A DNA stretch of 64,000 nt, from assembly GCF_000741285.1 (NCBI RefSeq), contig NZ_JGZE01000002.1:124001-188000 (forward strand), read 5' to 3'. Below are positions 34,398 through 44,101 of this stretch, one piece after another. A program made the translations under genes and the position numbers. A model generated the notes under the pieces. It had not been told where the DNA came from, did not search any database, and saw only the letters and a program-made list of their open reading frames with translations. Positions within the stretch are counted from its first letter, which is position 1. Each line of letters opens with the position of its first letter. The stretch is from Bifidobacterium mongoliense DSM 21395. GTDB lineage: Bacteria; Actinomycetota; Actinomycetes; Actinomycetales; Bifidobacteriaceae.

Positions 34398-35735
34398 TCA
34401 GAAGGCCGCGGACCATGCCTTCTGCGCGGAGTCGGCCGCCTGGGCGGAGGACTGCGTACCCAGAGGCGAGAGCGCCGGATAGTTGAAGGGGTACACGGCA
34501 TCCTCACCGGCCTTGTTGTTGGCCATCCAGACCTGATCCCATGCGGGTTGGTACGTCTTGGTGTACTGCGCGACGGAGTCCAGGAAGGCGGAGGTCTTGA
34601 CGTCGGGCTGCGCCGAGGAGTAACCGGCGCCGTTCACGAAGGTGGCATAGTTCGTGGGGTCGGAGAAGAACTTGAGCCAGGCCAACGCACCGGCCTTGTT
34701 CTTGGTGCCTGCCGAAACGCCGAGCTGCAGCTCCACCTTGCCGTTGAGCAGGGAGTTGTCGGCGGCGTTGTCGGAGCCGGGGAACGGGATGTAGCCGTAA
34801 TCGAAAGCACCGTTGACGGCCGTCTTGATGGTGGGCTCGTTCCATGTGCCGTCGGGCATCATGGCGAAGTCACCGCGCGCAAACGCCGCGGGCAGATCAT
34901 CGTACCCGGCTCCGGAGAAGTGCTCCTGCGTATTCTCGAAGACCTTCTGCGTCCTGTCGAGAATGGCCTTGGTCTTCTCGTCCTTCAGGCTGACCTTCTG
35001 CTTCCACAGCCCTTCCGCGAGATCCTGCTTATCCTTCAGGGTCGGGTACGAAGAGGCCACGTTGCCCAGCATGACCAGACCCGCCGGCCATGTATCCTTG
35101 CCGCCGATGCCGAACGGCGTGACACCTTTGGCCTTGAGCGTGGACATGACCTGCTGCAGCTCCGACCAAGTGGTCGGCGCCTTGAGACCATGCTGTTCGA
35201 AGATCTTCTTGTTGTAGTACAGACCCGTGGAATAGCTCAATCCCGTCGGGACCGCATAGTCCTTGCCCCCGATGGCCGCGGCGTCGAGGACCGACCTGGT
35301 GTAGTGCTTCATGAACGATTCACCCGTGAGATCGACCAGCCCTCCGGACTGCGCCAACTGCACGTCATCGGGCGTGGAGGACTTGGCATAGCTCGGGGTT
35401 TCGGCGAAGTTCTTCAGCACGAAGATGTCCACGGACCCTGCGGACAGACGGGCCGATTTGGTCGCGGGATACGAATCGTTCGGCACCGATGAGAAATTGA
35501 CCTTGGCTTTCGGATATTTCGCGGTGAAGGCTTTGTTCACGGCCTTGAACGCGGCATCCGAAGCGGAGGCGCTCGACATGAGGATGTTGATGTCCCCGGA
35601 CACCTCTCCGTTCGAGGACCCGCCGGATGCCGACGAGCCGCCGCACGCCGCAAAGGATCCGATCATGGCCACGGACCCTGCCGCGGCGATTATGGCGCGG
35701 GAGATCATCCCGCCGCGCGATATGTTCCAACTCAT
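34398..35735 (-). CDS. Carbohydrate ABC transporter substrate-binding lipoprotein
   Basis: The 445-residue protein has a lipoprotein signal (ISRAIIAAAGSVAMIGSFAACGG) with Cys in the lipobox. INILMSSASASDAAFKAVNKAFTAKYPKAKVNFSSV and GLSYSTGLYYNKKIFEQHGLKAPTTWSELQQVM follow, typical of family 1 sugar-binding proteins. It captures the sugar outside the cell for the two permeases. Downstream GH130 and AGE genes suggest a mannoside ligand. The start follows AAGGAG and is under the palindromic operator. It is the first gene of the operon. Confidence 0.92.
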   Translation of the reverse strand: MSWNISRGGMISRAIIAAAGSVAMIGSFAACGGSSASGGSSNGEVSGDINILMSSASASDAAFKAVNKAFTAKYPKAKVNFSSVPNDSYPATKSARLSAGSVDIFVLKNFAETPSYAKSSTPDDVQLAQSGGLVDLTGESFMKHYTRSVLDAAAIGGKDYAVPTGLSYSTGLYYNKKIFEQHGLKAPTTWSELQQVMSTLKAKGVTPFGIGGKDTWPAGLVMLGNVASSYPTLKDKQDLAEGLWKQKVSLKDEKTKAILDRTQKVFENTQEHFSGAGYDDLPAAFARGDFAMMPDGTWNEPTIKTAVNGAFDYGYIPFPGSDNAADNSLLNGKVELQLGVSAGTKNKAGALAWLKFFSDPTNYATFVNGAGYSSAQPDVKTSAFLDSVAQYTKTYQPAWDQVWMANNKAGEDAVYPFNYPALSPLGTQSSAQAADSAQKAWSAAF

Positions 35736-35754
35736 AGCGTGACTCCTTCGTCAT

Positions 35755-35791
35755 ACCGAAACGTTTCGGTTGTGCTTGCACGACCAATATA
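35755..35791 (-). promoter_or_regulatory. Mannoside operon promoter and LacI-type operator
   Basis: ACCGAAACGTTTCGGT (35755-35770) is a perfect 16-bp palindrome with the central CG typical of LacI-family operators. It lies 20 bp upstream of the binding-protein start. TATATT (35786-35791, minus strand) is a candidate -10 box placed so that the operator begins about 15 bp downstream of it. A repressor bound there would block elongation or initiation. The adjacent LacI gene is the likely owner. Confidence 0.75.
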
Positions 35792-35994
35792 CATGACTTT
35801 GCCATGCATGTCGAGCCCGGCATGAAGACACCATACGACACGTGCCCGAACTCCCGATATTCCGGTATTTACCGACGAAACGCCCGAGCGACCAACCACC
35901 GCATTCGCCTGTCTGATCCATGGTCGGACCATCCCATGCCAGCGGCACGCCAACCTGACATCGGGTCATTGCGGCGGCGCATCCAGAAGGTGGT

Positions 35995-37038
35995 TCAGAC
36001 GCCGACCACACTGCACGGACAAGGACCGATGGATTGTCCGCCGACGATCTCGGCCGGAGGTATGGTCCGATTCGCCACCTGAACCCCGCCGATGACATCA
36101 AGCAGCATCTCAGAGGCCACCGAGGCCAGCTGACGGGGATTGGTCCTGGCGGTCGTCAACTGCGGCCGGCTGTGCACCCCCATGGAGATGCCGTCGTATC
36201 CGGTGACCGACACATCGTCCGGGACACCCAACCCAAGATCGAGGCAACCCCTGATGAATCCCAACGCCATGAGGTCGCTGGCACACACGACGGCCGTCGG
36301 ACGATCCGGGCCCCGCATGATGCGATGCGCCGCCTCCTCGCCACCCCGGTAAGTGAACTCACCGTCGACGACGCACGTGGCATCAAGCCCCGCCTCGGTC
36401 AACACACCCCTCCACGCCTTGTAACGCAGTTGAGAATGCACGAATTCGGACGGCCCGGAGATATGCGCGAACCTGGTATGTCCGAGGTTGACGAGCATGG
36501 CCGTCAGATTGCGCATGGGGCCCTCGGCATCCTGACGGACGGTGGGAACAGGCAAGTCGTCAGCGGCATTGATCGCCACCGCAGGAAAATCCAACTTTCG
36601 CAACAGCCGAACCCGGGGGTCATCAACACGCAGCTCGTTCAGGAACACGCCATCGACCCGGCGATTCAACGCGAGTTTCCGATAGCGCTCCAAAGTCTCC
36701 TGTTCGCCATGACTCACCTGCAGCACCAACGCATAATCACGCGATGCAATCACTTCTTCGATGCCGGTGATAAAACTGCCGAAGAACGGGTCCTCTTCCA
36801 ACACGTTGATATCACGCTGAATAACCAGACCAACCGCGAATGCCCGGTTCGACGACAGGCTGCGCCCCCGCAACGAAGGCACAAAACCCAGTTCGTCAGC
36901 AACGGCGAGGATGCGACTGCGCGTGGCCTGCGACACCCCCGGTCGTCCATTGATGGCAGCCGATGCCGAACTCACCGCCACCTTCGCAGCCTTGGCCACA
37001 TCGACGATCGTCGTTCTCTTGGGCGCTGCTCCTGGCAT
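35995..37038 (-). CDS. LacI-family transcriptional regulator of the mannoside operon
   Basis: The 347-residue protein starts with the LacI helix-turn-helix and hinge helix: TTIVDVAKAAKVAVSSASAAINGRPGVSQATRSRILAVADELGFVPS. An effector domain of periplasmic-binding fold follows (FAVGLVIQRDINVLEEDPFFGSFITGIEEVI, PTAVVCASDLMALGFIRGCLDLGLGVPDDVSVTGYDG). Sugar binding should release it from DNA. The gene sits directly upstream of the operon on the same strand, with the 16-bp operator in between. The unusual SSASAAIN recognition region replaces the common STVSRVLN. Confidence 0.92.
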   Translation of the reverse strand: MPGAAPKRTTIVDVAKAAKVAVSSASAAINGRPGVSQATRSRILAVADELGFVPSLRGRSLSSNRAFAVGLVIQRDINVLEEDPFFGSFITGIEEVIASRDYALVLQVSHGEQETLERYRKLALNRRVDGVFLNELRVDDPRVRLLRKLDFPAVAINAADDLPVPTVRQDAEGPMRNLTAMLVNLGHTRFAHISGPSEFVHSQLRYKAWRGVLTEAGLDATCVVDGEFTYRGGEEAAHRIMRGPDRPTAVVCASDLMALGFIRGCLDLGLGVPDDVSVTGYDGISMGVHSRPQLTTARTNPRQLASVASEMLLDVIGGVQVANRTIPPAEIVGGQSIGPCPCSVVGV

Positions 37039-37122
37039 GGCTATATCCTAAGCCCGCCAAGAGACCGACGATGCCCGAAGGAACACGTGGGCCGGCTGCG
37101 GATGCATGGCGCGCAACCGCCA

Positions 37123-38403
37123 TCACCCCCGCAGCCCCTCGATGGAACCACTGACCACACGCCCCTTGGACACCACGGCCACGATGTTGTTCACATCGAG
37201 ATCATCGATGCGCTCCCAGGGCCTGCCCTTGATGACAATGAAATCCGCGCTGCTCCCCGCGATGAGACGACCGGCCTGATCCCCGATGCGCATGGAGTCG
37301 GCCGCGTCGGAGGTCGCGGCGGCCATCGTGCGTTCCGCACCCCAACCGAAGATCTTCGACATGAGTCGGACCTCCTCCATCTGATCCCCGTACGCGACGA
37401 GATTCTTGCAGGCATCGGTACCAAGCACGAACCGAACGCCGCATTCGGCAGCCCTGCGGAACATGGGATTGCGCCCTTCGATGATCTTTCGAGCCTTGTC
37501 TCTGGCGATCGCGCTCACAGCGGATGACCGATAGGCGATCACCTCATTCACCAACAAGGTCGGGGCGACGGGGATGCGTCGCTGTGCGATGCACTGCATC
37601 TGCTCCACGGTCATGGCGGTGGCATGTTCAATGGAATCGACGTGTTCATCAAGCGCAATCTGAATGCTGTCCGTCGTGTGGCAATGCGCCGCCACCTGCA
37701 TGCCCAACGCGTGCGCCTCATCGATGGTTGCGCGAATCTCCGCCCTGGTTTGGTTGCGCCAGGCGACTTTATCACCCAGCGACAACACGCCGCCGCTGAG
37801 GTATATTTTGATGCCGGTGGTACCTTGCCGCGCCCACACCCGTACCAGCTTATGGCATTCGTCAGGGGAGTCGGCAACGGGATTGCGCTGTTCGGCACGT
37901 GGCGGAGTAAATAAATCGCCATGGCCAGCGGTCATGCCGACCTCACCGTCGGCCAGGACCCGAGGCCCTCGGATCACGCCCTCGGACAACGCCCTCGAAA
38001 CCGCGATTTCTACGGCGTGGGAAGCCATATCCCGCATGGTCGTCACGCCGAAGCGGGCGCATTCCTGCGCATTGGCCAGCACGTGGAGCGACATCTCCTC
38101 CGGCGGCGTATACAATCCCCACGAGAAGGTGTCCGCAACCGTGGTCGAGGGGTATTCCAGATGCAGATGGGTATCGACCAGACCCGGGATGATGCTGAGT
38201 CCGAGATCGTCCTCGGCGTGCGCCTGCACGTTGCGGGCATAACCGGCATCGGCCATGGCGTTCCCGCCGCCGACCTTCTGCGCAGGAGCAACGGAATCGA
38301 TTCGCCCATCGCTCCACGAGATGGAGGACGAACCACGGTACCCGTCACCGTCCCACACAGGCAGCCCAGTGATGGTATGTTGCGATGCGTCATTGAACGG
38401 CAT
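37123..38403 (-). CDS. Metal-dependent amidohydrolase (imidazolonepropionase-related)
   Basis: The 426-residue TIM-barrel enzyme shows all metal-site landmarks: GLVDTHLHLEY (HxH), GTTGIKIYLSGG (carboxylated Lys), VAAHCHTTDSI and SIEHATAMT (two His) and FVLGTDACKN (Asp). It most resembles broad-specificity amidohydrolases that cut cyclic amides or N-acyl amino acids. It is encoded 161 bp after a permease gene of an NMT1-type ABC importer on the same strand. The imported compound is therefore probably its substrate or precursor; that is inference. The ATG has AAGGAG upstream. Confidence 0.85.
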   Translation of the reverse strand: MPFNDASQHTITGLPVWDGDGYRGSSSISWSDGRIDSVAPAQKVGGGNAMADAGYARNVQAHAEDDLGLSIIPGLVDTHLHLEYPSTTVADTFSWGLYTPPEEMSLHVLANAQECARFGVTTMRDMASHAVEIAVSRALSEGVIRGPRVLADGEVGMTAGHGDLFTPPRAEQRNPVADSPDECHKLVRVWARQGTTGIKIYLSGGVLSLGDKVAWRNQTRAEIRATIDEAHALGMQVAAHCHTTDSIQIALDEHVDSIEHATAMTVEQMQCIAQRRIPVAPTLLVNEVIAYRSSAVSAIARDKARKIIEGRNPMFRRAAECGVRFVLGTDACKNLVAYGDQMEEVRLMSKIFGWGAERTMAAATSDAADSMRIGDQAGRLIAGSSADFIVIKGRPWERIDDLDVNNIVAVVSKGRVVSGSIEGLRG

Positions 38404-38564
38404 GAATCTGACTCCTTCGAACCGTGCGGCCGACTATCGGCTCATTGAAACAATGGATGTGATCACGTGGATGGCGATGATCGCACGTCAACCCCGGCGT
38501 GCCAACGGCCGTGCTCTGCACAACACACGCCGTCGCCGAACCTCGGAGCCGAGATTGCCGCCGA

Positions 38565-39353
38565 TCACGAGGCCACGACGAACCGAGGCCGAACGATATC
38601 GTCCAGGATCGTCACACAGGAGTAGACGATCATCGTGACCAAGGCAATGACGATGGCCGAGGCCCACATCTGCGCATAGGAAAAAGTCGCCACCGCCTTG
38701 GAAATCGATCCGCCCAGGCCGTTGCCCGTCGAGAGCCACTCCGCGATCATGGCGCCAACGACGGCAGAGGGGATGGACACCTTCGCCGAGGCCATAAGCG
38801 AGGGGACGGCACCCGGCAATGACACCTTCATCAACAGGATCCAAGGTCCACCCCCGTATACTCGGATGAGATCCGAACTGGCTGTAGGCACATTGCGCAA
38901 GCCGAACAGAATATTCGCCAACGCGGGAAGAAACACAACGATGATGACCAGCGTCGTTACGCTGCGTTGCCCGATGCCCATGATCAGGGTGATAAGTGGG
39001 GTCATGACCACCAACGGTATGGACCGAAGTACCATGGCGGTAGGCATCACTATATGCTCGGCAATGGGAAATAGGCAGAACAGCACCGCCAGAAGAAACG
39101 CAAAGCCCAACCCCGCCACATACCCAATGCCCGCGTCACGCAAGGTGATGCCTAGGTTACCGAACACCATGGCACGGTGTTCGGCGGCATCCGGATGCCC
39201 CATAAGATACGTCCAGACCTGCGCCGGGCGCTTGCCTATCATCTGGTTGACATCGAACGCATCGAGAACCACCTGCCATAGCAGTACGACCACCACGACG
39301 GCGATCAGCATATTGCACACACGCCGAACCACGAATCGAAGCCCAGGGTTCAT
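38565..39353 (-). CDS. ABC transporter permease (SsuC/TauC type), second of a pair
   Basis: The 262-residue protein has six helices and the loop PTASSDLIRVYGGGPWILLMKVSLPGAVPSLMASAKVSIPSAVVGAMIAEWL, diagnostic for nitrate/sulfonate/taurine/thiamine-precursor permeases. The ATG at 39353 overlaps the stop of the neighbouring permease (ATGA), with AAAGGAG upstream. Two different permeases in this importer imply a heterodimeric channel. Confidence 0.88.
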   Translation of the reverse strand: MNPGLRFVVRRVCNMLIAVVVVVLLWQVVLDAFDVNQMIGKRPAQVWTYLMGHPDAAEHRAMVFGNLGITLRDAGIGYVAGLGFAFLLAVLFCLFPIAEHIVMPTAMVLRSIPLVVMTPLITLIMGIGQRSVTTLVIIVVFLPALANILFGLRNVPTASSDLIRVYGGGPWILLMKVSLPGAVPSLMASAKVSIPSAVVGAMIAEWLSTGNGLGGSISKAVATFSYAQMWASAIVIALVTMIVYSCVTILDDIVRPRFVVAS

Positions 39354-40123
39354 CGATTGATCTCCTTTGCCCACGGGGTAAGCAATCTTCCAATCACCCC
39401 GACGAGAGCATAGCCAAGCAGCGATATGATTCCCGTCACCAGGCTCAAGGCCCAGACCCTGTCGGGCTGCACCTGCCGCTGTGCCGCATTGAGCGCGACA
39501 CCGATACCGGTATCGATACCGCCCAGATACTCACCGACGATGGCTCCGAGGATCGCACCGGGAATCGCTACCTGCAGTGCGGTCATGATCGCCGGCAATG
39601 CAGCGAGGATGCGAACCTTGCGAACCTGCGTCCATGCGTTGCCACCGTAGACGACGATGAGGTCAAGCTGACTTCGCGAGGCCGATTTGAGGCCGGTCAG
39701 GGCACCGACCAACGTCGTAAAGAATACGAGCATCGCCGACAGCGCGATGGCGGATACCCGGCTGCCGAAGATAACCATGACCAGCGGTCCAATGGCCGTG
39801 ATGGGCAGGCAGTTGGTCAGCACACCGATCTGCGAGACCAGCTCCTCCAATTTGGGAACGACCAAGACCAGCGCCGCCAGCATGAAGGCAATGCAGTTGC
39901 CCCAGACGTACCCCCAGCCGGCACGGGCGAGCGTACCCGCCGTATTCCGTCCGTAGAACCCCCAGCCATCGGCGATTATGGAGCGCACGACCGCCACCGG
40001 CGTGGGAAACGACGAGGTGGAGACGGACGAGTACGTAAAGCCCCACCACACGCCGATCAGCAAGAGCACGCCAACGCAACCGCCAAACCAAGGTTTGCGA
40101 AGCCACGACTGCGCCGCGCTCAC
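39350..40123 (-). CDS. ABC transporter permease (SsuC/TauC type), first of a pair
   Basis: The 257-residue protein has six helices and the family loop [55 protein letters not shown]. The start is a GTG whose GTGA overlaps the ATPase stop, so translation is coupled. It pairs with the permease encoded downstream. Confidence 0.88.
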   Translation of the reverse strand: MSAAQSWLRKPWFGGCVGVLLLIGVWWGFTYSSVSTSSFPTPVAVVRSIIADGWGFYGRNTAGTLARAGWGYVWGNCIAFMLAALVLVVPKLEELVSQIGVLTNCLPITAIGPLVMVIFGSRVSAIALSAMLVFFTTLVGALTGLKSASRSQLDLIVVYGGNAWTQVRKVRILAALPAIMTALQVAIPGAILGAIVGEYLGGIDTGIGVALNAAQRQVQPDRVWALSLVTGIISLLGYALVGVIGRLLTPWAKEINR

Positions 40124-41013
40124 GGTTGCACCGCCCTACCCGAATCCGAAGCCGGCTTGCCGTCCCGGTCCTCGCCCGATACCGAGAAGAGCATGCCGCT
40201 GAGACGATCGACATAGGCGTGGAAGGCGTCCGTGCTCATCGTCTGCACCGTACGGGGGCGGGGAATATCAATGGGGATCATGGTGACGACGTGCCCAGGA
40301 TGGGCTGACATCACAGCGACGTAGTCCGAAAGCAGCACAGCCTCCGCGATGCCATGAGTGACCATCAGCGTCGTGGTGGCCCGTTGCATCCAAATTCGCT
40401 GCAACTCCAAATTCAGGTGCCGCCTGGTCATGTCATCCAAGGCGCCGAACGGTTCGTCCAGCAGGAGGAAGCGGGGGTTCACGCTGAGGGCGCGCGCGAT
40501 GGAGGCACGCTGCCGCATACCTCCGGAGAGCTGGCCGGGCCTGCTGCGCTCAAAGCCCGCAAGCCCCACCAATGCAATCAAATCGCGAACGGCGGCGTCA
40601 TTCTTGTGCCCCTGTATCTCAAGCGGTAACGCGATGTTGCGTTCGACGGAGCGCCACGGCAGCAATGCGGGATCCTGGAAGGCGATGCCCATTCCCGCTG
40701 TGGCATGGCCCGGTTCCACCCGTTCCCCGTTCACCATGACCGATCCCGACGTAGCGCGATCGAGTCCGGCAAGAATGCGCAGCACGGTCGATTTCCCGCA
40801 ACCCGACGGCCCGATCAGAGATACGAAGGCACCTCGGGGAGCGGCTAGATTCACGTCGCGAATGGCCTGAAACTCTTGACCTCGCCCTGCGGCGAATACC
40901 TTATCAAGATGGACTATGCGAATGCCATCGACCCCGCGATCGGCTTCATCGCCCCGGTCAAGCACGTCGGAGCCAACCGTTTCTTCTGAGTCCAGACGAG
41001 GATGATGGGTCAT
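40120..41013 (-). CDS. ABC transporter ATPase (SsuB/TauB type)
   Basis: The 297-residue ATPase has Walker [12 protein letters not shown], a Q-loop [24 protein letters not shown], signature [15 protein letters not shown], Walker [17 protein letters not shown] and the switch His in [10 protein letters not shown] 35-residue acidic N-terminal extension precedes the domain. It drives the NMT1-type importer. The ATG overlaps the binding-protein stop (ATGA). Confidence 0.93.
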   Translation of the reverse strand: MTHHPRLDSEETVGSDVLDRGDEADRGVDGIRIVHLDKVFAAGRGQEFQAIRDVNLAAPRGAFVSLIGPSGCGKSTVLRILAGLDRATSGSVMVNGERVEPGHATAGMGIAFQDPALLPWRSVERNIALPLEIQGHKNDAAVRDLIALVGLAGFERSRPGQLSGGMRQRASIARALSVNPRFLLLDEPFGALDDMTRRHLNLELQRIWMQRATTTLMVTHGIAEAVLLSDYVAVMSAHPGHVVTMIPIDIPRPRTVQTMSTDAFHAYVDRLSGMLFSVSGEDRDGKPASDSGRAVQP

Positions 41014-42053
41014 TTGAGCAATTCCGGATTCTCCGAGATGACCTCGTCAATGAGCGAGGTATCGAACAGCTTGGACGGCGTCACCGAAATCCCCGCGTAC
41101 GTCAGGGTTTTAACGGTGCCCGACTGAAGATCCTTGCTAATGGTAAGCAAGCCGTTCGCTTTCGTCTCGGAGGTCTCGATAATCGCCTTTTCCCTGTCAT
41201 ACGTGATGTCCATCGACTGCTTGCTGTACTGCTGGTCCTTGCCGTAGTCGTTGATGGTCAAATTAACCGCTTGGTCCTTATCGGACAGAGCCTTGCGCCA
41301 TCCCTGAATGGTCGCCTTCAGGAAGGCCTTGAGCTCGGCCCGATGCGAGTCGATCGCATCCTGCGAGGCGATGAGAGTCTCGCCCACCATCGGCAAGCCG
41401 GCATCCGCCATCAGCAATTCCGTGGCCTTGAATCCGGAGGCGGTAAGAGCCGCTGCGCCAGTGGTGGTATAGCCGATATAGCCGTCTACCTGACCCGTAG
41501 TGAGCATACTCGTATCCGAAAATGGAACGGTGGTCACATCTTTTTCCGACAGTTTATTCGCTTTGAGGAAGGCTTTCCAAACCAACGTGTTGGAATCGCT
41601 CACACCGATCTTCTTGCCTTTCAGGTCGGAGACGGAGCGAATGGGTTTGGACGCCGCTGAGACGATCGCAAAGGGATTGACCTGATACAGGGCGCCAATG
41701 GTCTTGAACCCGGCCCCCTCATTGACGATGGCAGGAGCCGTAATGAGCGGAGAACTCACGCCGACCAACGCCTTGCCGCCTGCGACCGCCGCTTCCGCGC
41801 TCGTGGCCGACGAGCCTCCGGAGATGAGGTTGACCTTGTCGAACCCGGCATCACGGTAGAACCCATCCTTGTCGGCGACATACATGCCGGCGAACTGCAT
41901 ATTTTTCAGCCAGGACAGTTGGACCCCAACAGTACCGTAGCTCGGTTTACCGTCCTGGCTCGCATCGCCGGTCGCGGAAGACGATCCGCATCCGGCCAAG
42001 GCGAGTAAGAGTACGGCGCCGGCAGCAAGGGCTCTCGTATATCGTGCAAACAT
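41010..42053 (-). CDS. NMT1/THI5-like ABC transporter substrate-binding lipoprotein
   Basis: The protein of about 347 residues carries a lipoprotein signal ending [10 protein letters not shown]. Its fold opens with [33 protein letters not shown], the NMT1/THI5 pattern. [29 protein letters not shown] and [14 protein letters not shown] follow. Relatives bind pyrimidine precursors of thiamine, sulfonates or aromatic amides. There is no TPP riboswitch upstream, so a thiamine role is not supported. With the amidohydrolase at the end of the operon, a cyclic amide or ureide is a fair guess. The ATG at 42053 follows CAGGAGAAG. Confidence 0.85.
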   Translation of the reverse strand: MFARYTRALAAGAVLLLALAGCGSSSATGDASQDGKPSYGTVGVQLSWLKNMQFAGMYVADKDGFYRDAGFDKVNLISGGSSATSAEAAVAGGKALVGVSSPLITAPAIVNEGAGFKTIGALYQVNPFAIVSAASKPIRSVSDLKGKKIGVSDSNTLVWKAFLKANKLSEKDVTTVPFSDTSMLTTGQVDGYIGYTTTGAAALTASGFKATELLMADAGLPMVGETLIASQDAIDSHRAELKAFLKATIQGWRKALSDKDQAVNLTINDYGKDQQYSKQSMDITYDREKAIIETSETKANGLLTISKDLQSGTVKTLTYAGISVTPSKLFDTSLIDEVISENPELLK

Positions 42054-42449
42054 GTCTTCTCCTGTTATGTTGGGCAACGGGCAACAATCGCATACGATAC
42101 CTCAGCCATGGAAACTCAGTGTTACCTATTCCGTTCCCTCGGTAGGACACCCCGGAGAAGAGGCGGGCATCGACGGCCGCGCCGGTCGGCCGCGCCGCAA
42201 TCCGTCATCCCGTCGCGCAATGAAAGAATACAGTGCGCATTCGCGCTCACTGTTGCCCCATTCCATATCTGGGACATTATTCATCGATTATCATTTATCT
42301 CACGAACTATGTATTCAGAAACAGTTCGCGGTGGTAAAACGATGATATACTATCAATTGCGAAGTTATTTTCGGCAAACAGAACATGGAGCCGAATGAAG
42401 CTGAGAACATATTCAGCAATCATTGATGTGGCAATAAGGAGCTCAATTC
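42054..42449. other. Divergent intergenic region with an AT-rich half
   Basis: These 396 bp hold the promoters for the NMT1-amidohydrolase operon (minus) and the hypothetical gene at 42450 (plus). The left part contains a GC-rich near-repeat, GGCCGCGCCGGTCGGCCGCGCC-like (two GGCCGCGCC copies around 42175-42195). The right part (about 42260-42440) is strikingly AT-rich for this genome. No riboswitch signature was found. The ribosome-binding site AAGGAG for the plus gene is at 42434-42439. Confidence 0.5.
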
Positions 42450-42887
42450 ATGCCTATTCTCCAGGGATTTGAAGAGGTCAACATCACGGCACCCATCACC
42501 AAGATGACGATGACCGTGATGGATACCCGTGTCCGCTTCAACAAAGCCACCGCCATCGCTCTCGGATACCCCGCCTATGTGAAGGTATTGGTGAACGACA
42601 AGACCAAACAGGTCGCTCTTGAGGTATGCACCGGCCGCGATGCGAATGCCGTCAAATTCAGCAAGCCCGAAGGCAAGCAGACCGCTTCGGTCAGCCTCAA
42701 GGACGTGACGCTCGTCGCCACGATCCGGAAGTTCTTCACCCTCAAGCCCGCCGCCGAAAGCGAGGATTCCTACGCGGCCGTTCCGGGCAGGCTCTTCCCC
42801 GACCAACACGTCGTCGTCTTCGATGCAGCCGAAGCGGTGGCCGGAACCATGAAGCGCCGTGGTCGCAAGAAGGTCGTCAAGGACTGA
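42450..42887 (+). CDS. Conserved hypothetical protein, small basic
   Basis: The 145-residue protein opens MPILQGFEEVNITAPITKMTMT and ends with a basic tail, KRRGRKKVVKD. I recognise no catalytic motif or membrane segment. TAIALGYPAYVKVLVNDKTKQVALEVC reads like a beta-rich core. The strong start signal (AAGGAG ten bases upstream) and the hairpin after the stop show it is a real single-gene unit. It resembles uncharacterised bifidobacterial proteins, but I cannot assign a function. Confidence 0.75.
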   Translation: MPILQGFEEVNITAPITKMTMTVMDTRVRFNKATAIALGYPAYVKVLVNDKTKQVALEVCTGRDANAVKFSKPEGKQTASVSLKDVTLVATIRKFFTLKPAAESEDSYAAVPGRLFPDQHVVVFDAAEAVAGTMKRRGRKKVVKD

Positions 42888-42911
42888 GCGTCTCATCGCA
42901 CGCAATCACCA

Positions 42912-42942
42912 GTGGGCCATGCCGTAAACCGGCATGGCCCAC
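42912..42942 (+). terminator. Hairpin terminator after the hypothetical gene
   Basis: Perfect 13-bp arms (GTGGGCCATGCCG and its complement) flank a five-base loop, TAAAC, 25 bp after the stop. GTCGTATTTCC follows. Confidence 0.75.
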
Positions 42943-43156
42943 GTCGTATTTCCGGTAGGCATAATCCGCGACGTACCTGTGGCCCCTCCCCGGCAACGCT
43001 ATACTTGGTGTCAGGTGCGATGAAGCACCCCGTCAGCCGCGTGGTAGCGGATGGCGACACCAGGCATGAACTCCGTGACAGACGCCACACAGCGTACACG
43101 GCCGTGTACGCAAACCACAGTCATGGCCGTCATGCACATATCGGAAAGGTTGGATT

Positions 43157-43918
43157 ATGACTGGAGTCAATGGGAAGGTGGTCATCGTCACCGGAGCGGC
43201 GGTGGGTATCGGCGCCGCGGCGGCCAAGTTGTTCGCCGCCAAAGGGGCCACGGTCGTCGTGACGGACGTGGACCGCGACGGAGGAGAGGCCACGGTCCGC
43301 GATATCACCACAGCCGGAGGACAGGCCCTGTTCCTGGAGCAGGACGTCTCGAGCGAAGCGGATTGGCACCGGGTCGTCGCCGCAACCGTTGAAGCATTCG
43401 GCGGCATCGATGTCCTGGTCAACAACGCCGGCATCTATTTCATCCGCTCCCTGGCCGACACGACCACCGAGGCATTCAACCGGCTCATGACCATCAATGT
43501 CACCGGCACATGGCTCGGCGCGAAGCATGTGGCACCCGAACTCAGGAAGCGCGGCGGCGGATCGATCATCAACCTCTCATCGATAGCCGGCCTGCGCGGC
43601 AGCCCCAATCATTCGGCCTATGGGTCGAGCAAGGGCGCGGTGCGTATCATGACAAAGGACCTGGCCGCGGAACTCGGACCGGATAACATCAGGGTCAACT
43701 CCGTCCACCCCACATACGTGAGGACGCAGATGGCCGACCAAGGCGCCGCGGCGTCGGGGTTGACGCTGGACGAGATGGGAAGGAAATTCTCACCATTGGG
43801 ACGATTGGCGACGGTCGAGGATATCGCAAATCTCATCGTCTTCCTCGCGAATGACGAATCCTCCTACCTGACGGCATCCGAATTCGTCATCGACGGCGGC
43901 GGAACCAGCGTGTTCTAA
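43157..43918 (+). CDS. Short-chain dehydrogenase/reductase
   Basis: This 253-residue classical SDR has the cofactor motif TGAAVGIG, NNAG at about residue 90, the catalytic Ser in INLSSIAG and the YGSSK Tyr-Lys pair. VTDVDRD, with Asp after strand two, indicates NAD(H) preference. It resembles bacterial cyclopentanol/3-hydroxysteroid-type dehydrogenases. The true alcohol substrate is unknown. The gene stands alone. The ATG follows GGAAAGG. Confidence 0.9.
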   Translation: MTGVNGKVVIVTGAAVGIGAAAAKLFAAKGATVVVTDVDRDGGEATVRDITTAGGQALFLEQDVSSEADWHRVVAATVEAFGGIDVLVNNAGIYFIRSLADTTTEAFNRLMTINVTGTWLGAKHVAPELRKRGGGSIINLSSIAGLRGSPNHSAYGSSKGAVRIMTKDLAAELGPDNIRVNSVHPTYVRTQMADQGAAASGLTLDEMGRKFSPLGRLATVEDIANLIVFLANDESSYLTASEFVIDGGGTSVF

Positions 43919-44101
43919 GGGCCCGCACCGTGGCGACGGCGCCCGGTCCGCAGTATGCGGAAGCCCGTGCCGCCCGGGCCCATTATGGTACCATGGCACC
44001 AGTAGTGCACGGCGTTACGGCCCGGATCTCAGGCGATGCCAGTGGCAATGATGGGATGGCGACCATACCCCCGTGAAGCGCTCAACGAAACGAGGTGCGA
44101 C

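Noticed and set aside
42054..42449. TPP riboswitch upstream of the NMT1-amidohydrolase operon
   Set aside because: Both strands were read for CTGAGA and the GATAATACC-type block; neither is present.
43919..43982. GGGCCCG/CGGGCCC inverted repeat as a terminator of the SDR gene
   Set aside because: The arms are only seven bp and 50 bp apart, with an inner CCGCAGTATGCGG. Too weak to list.
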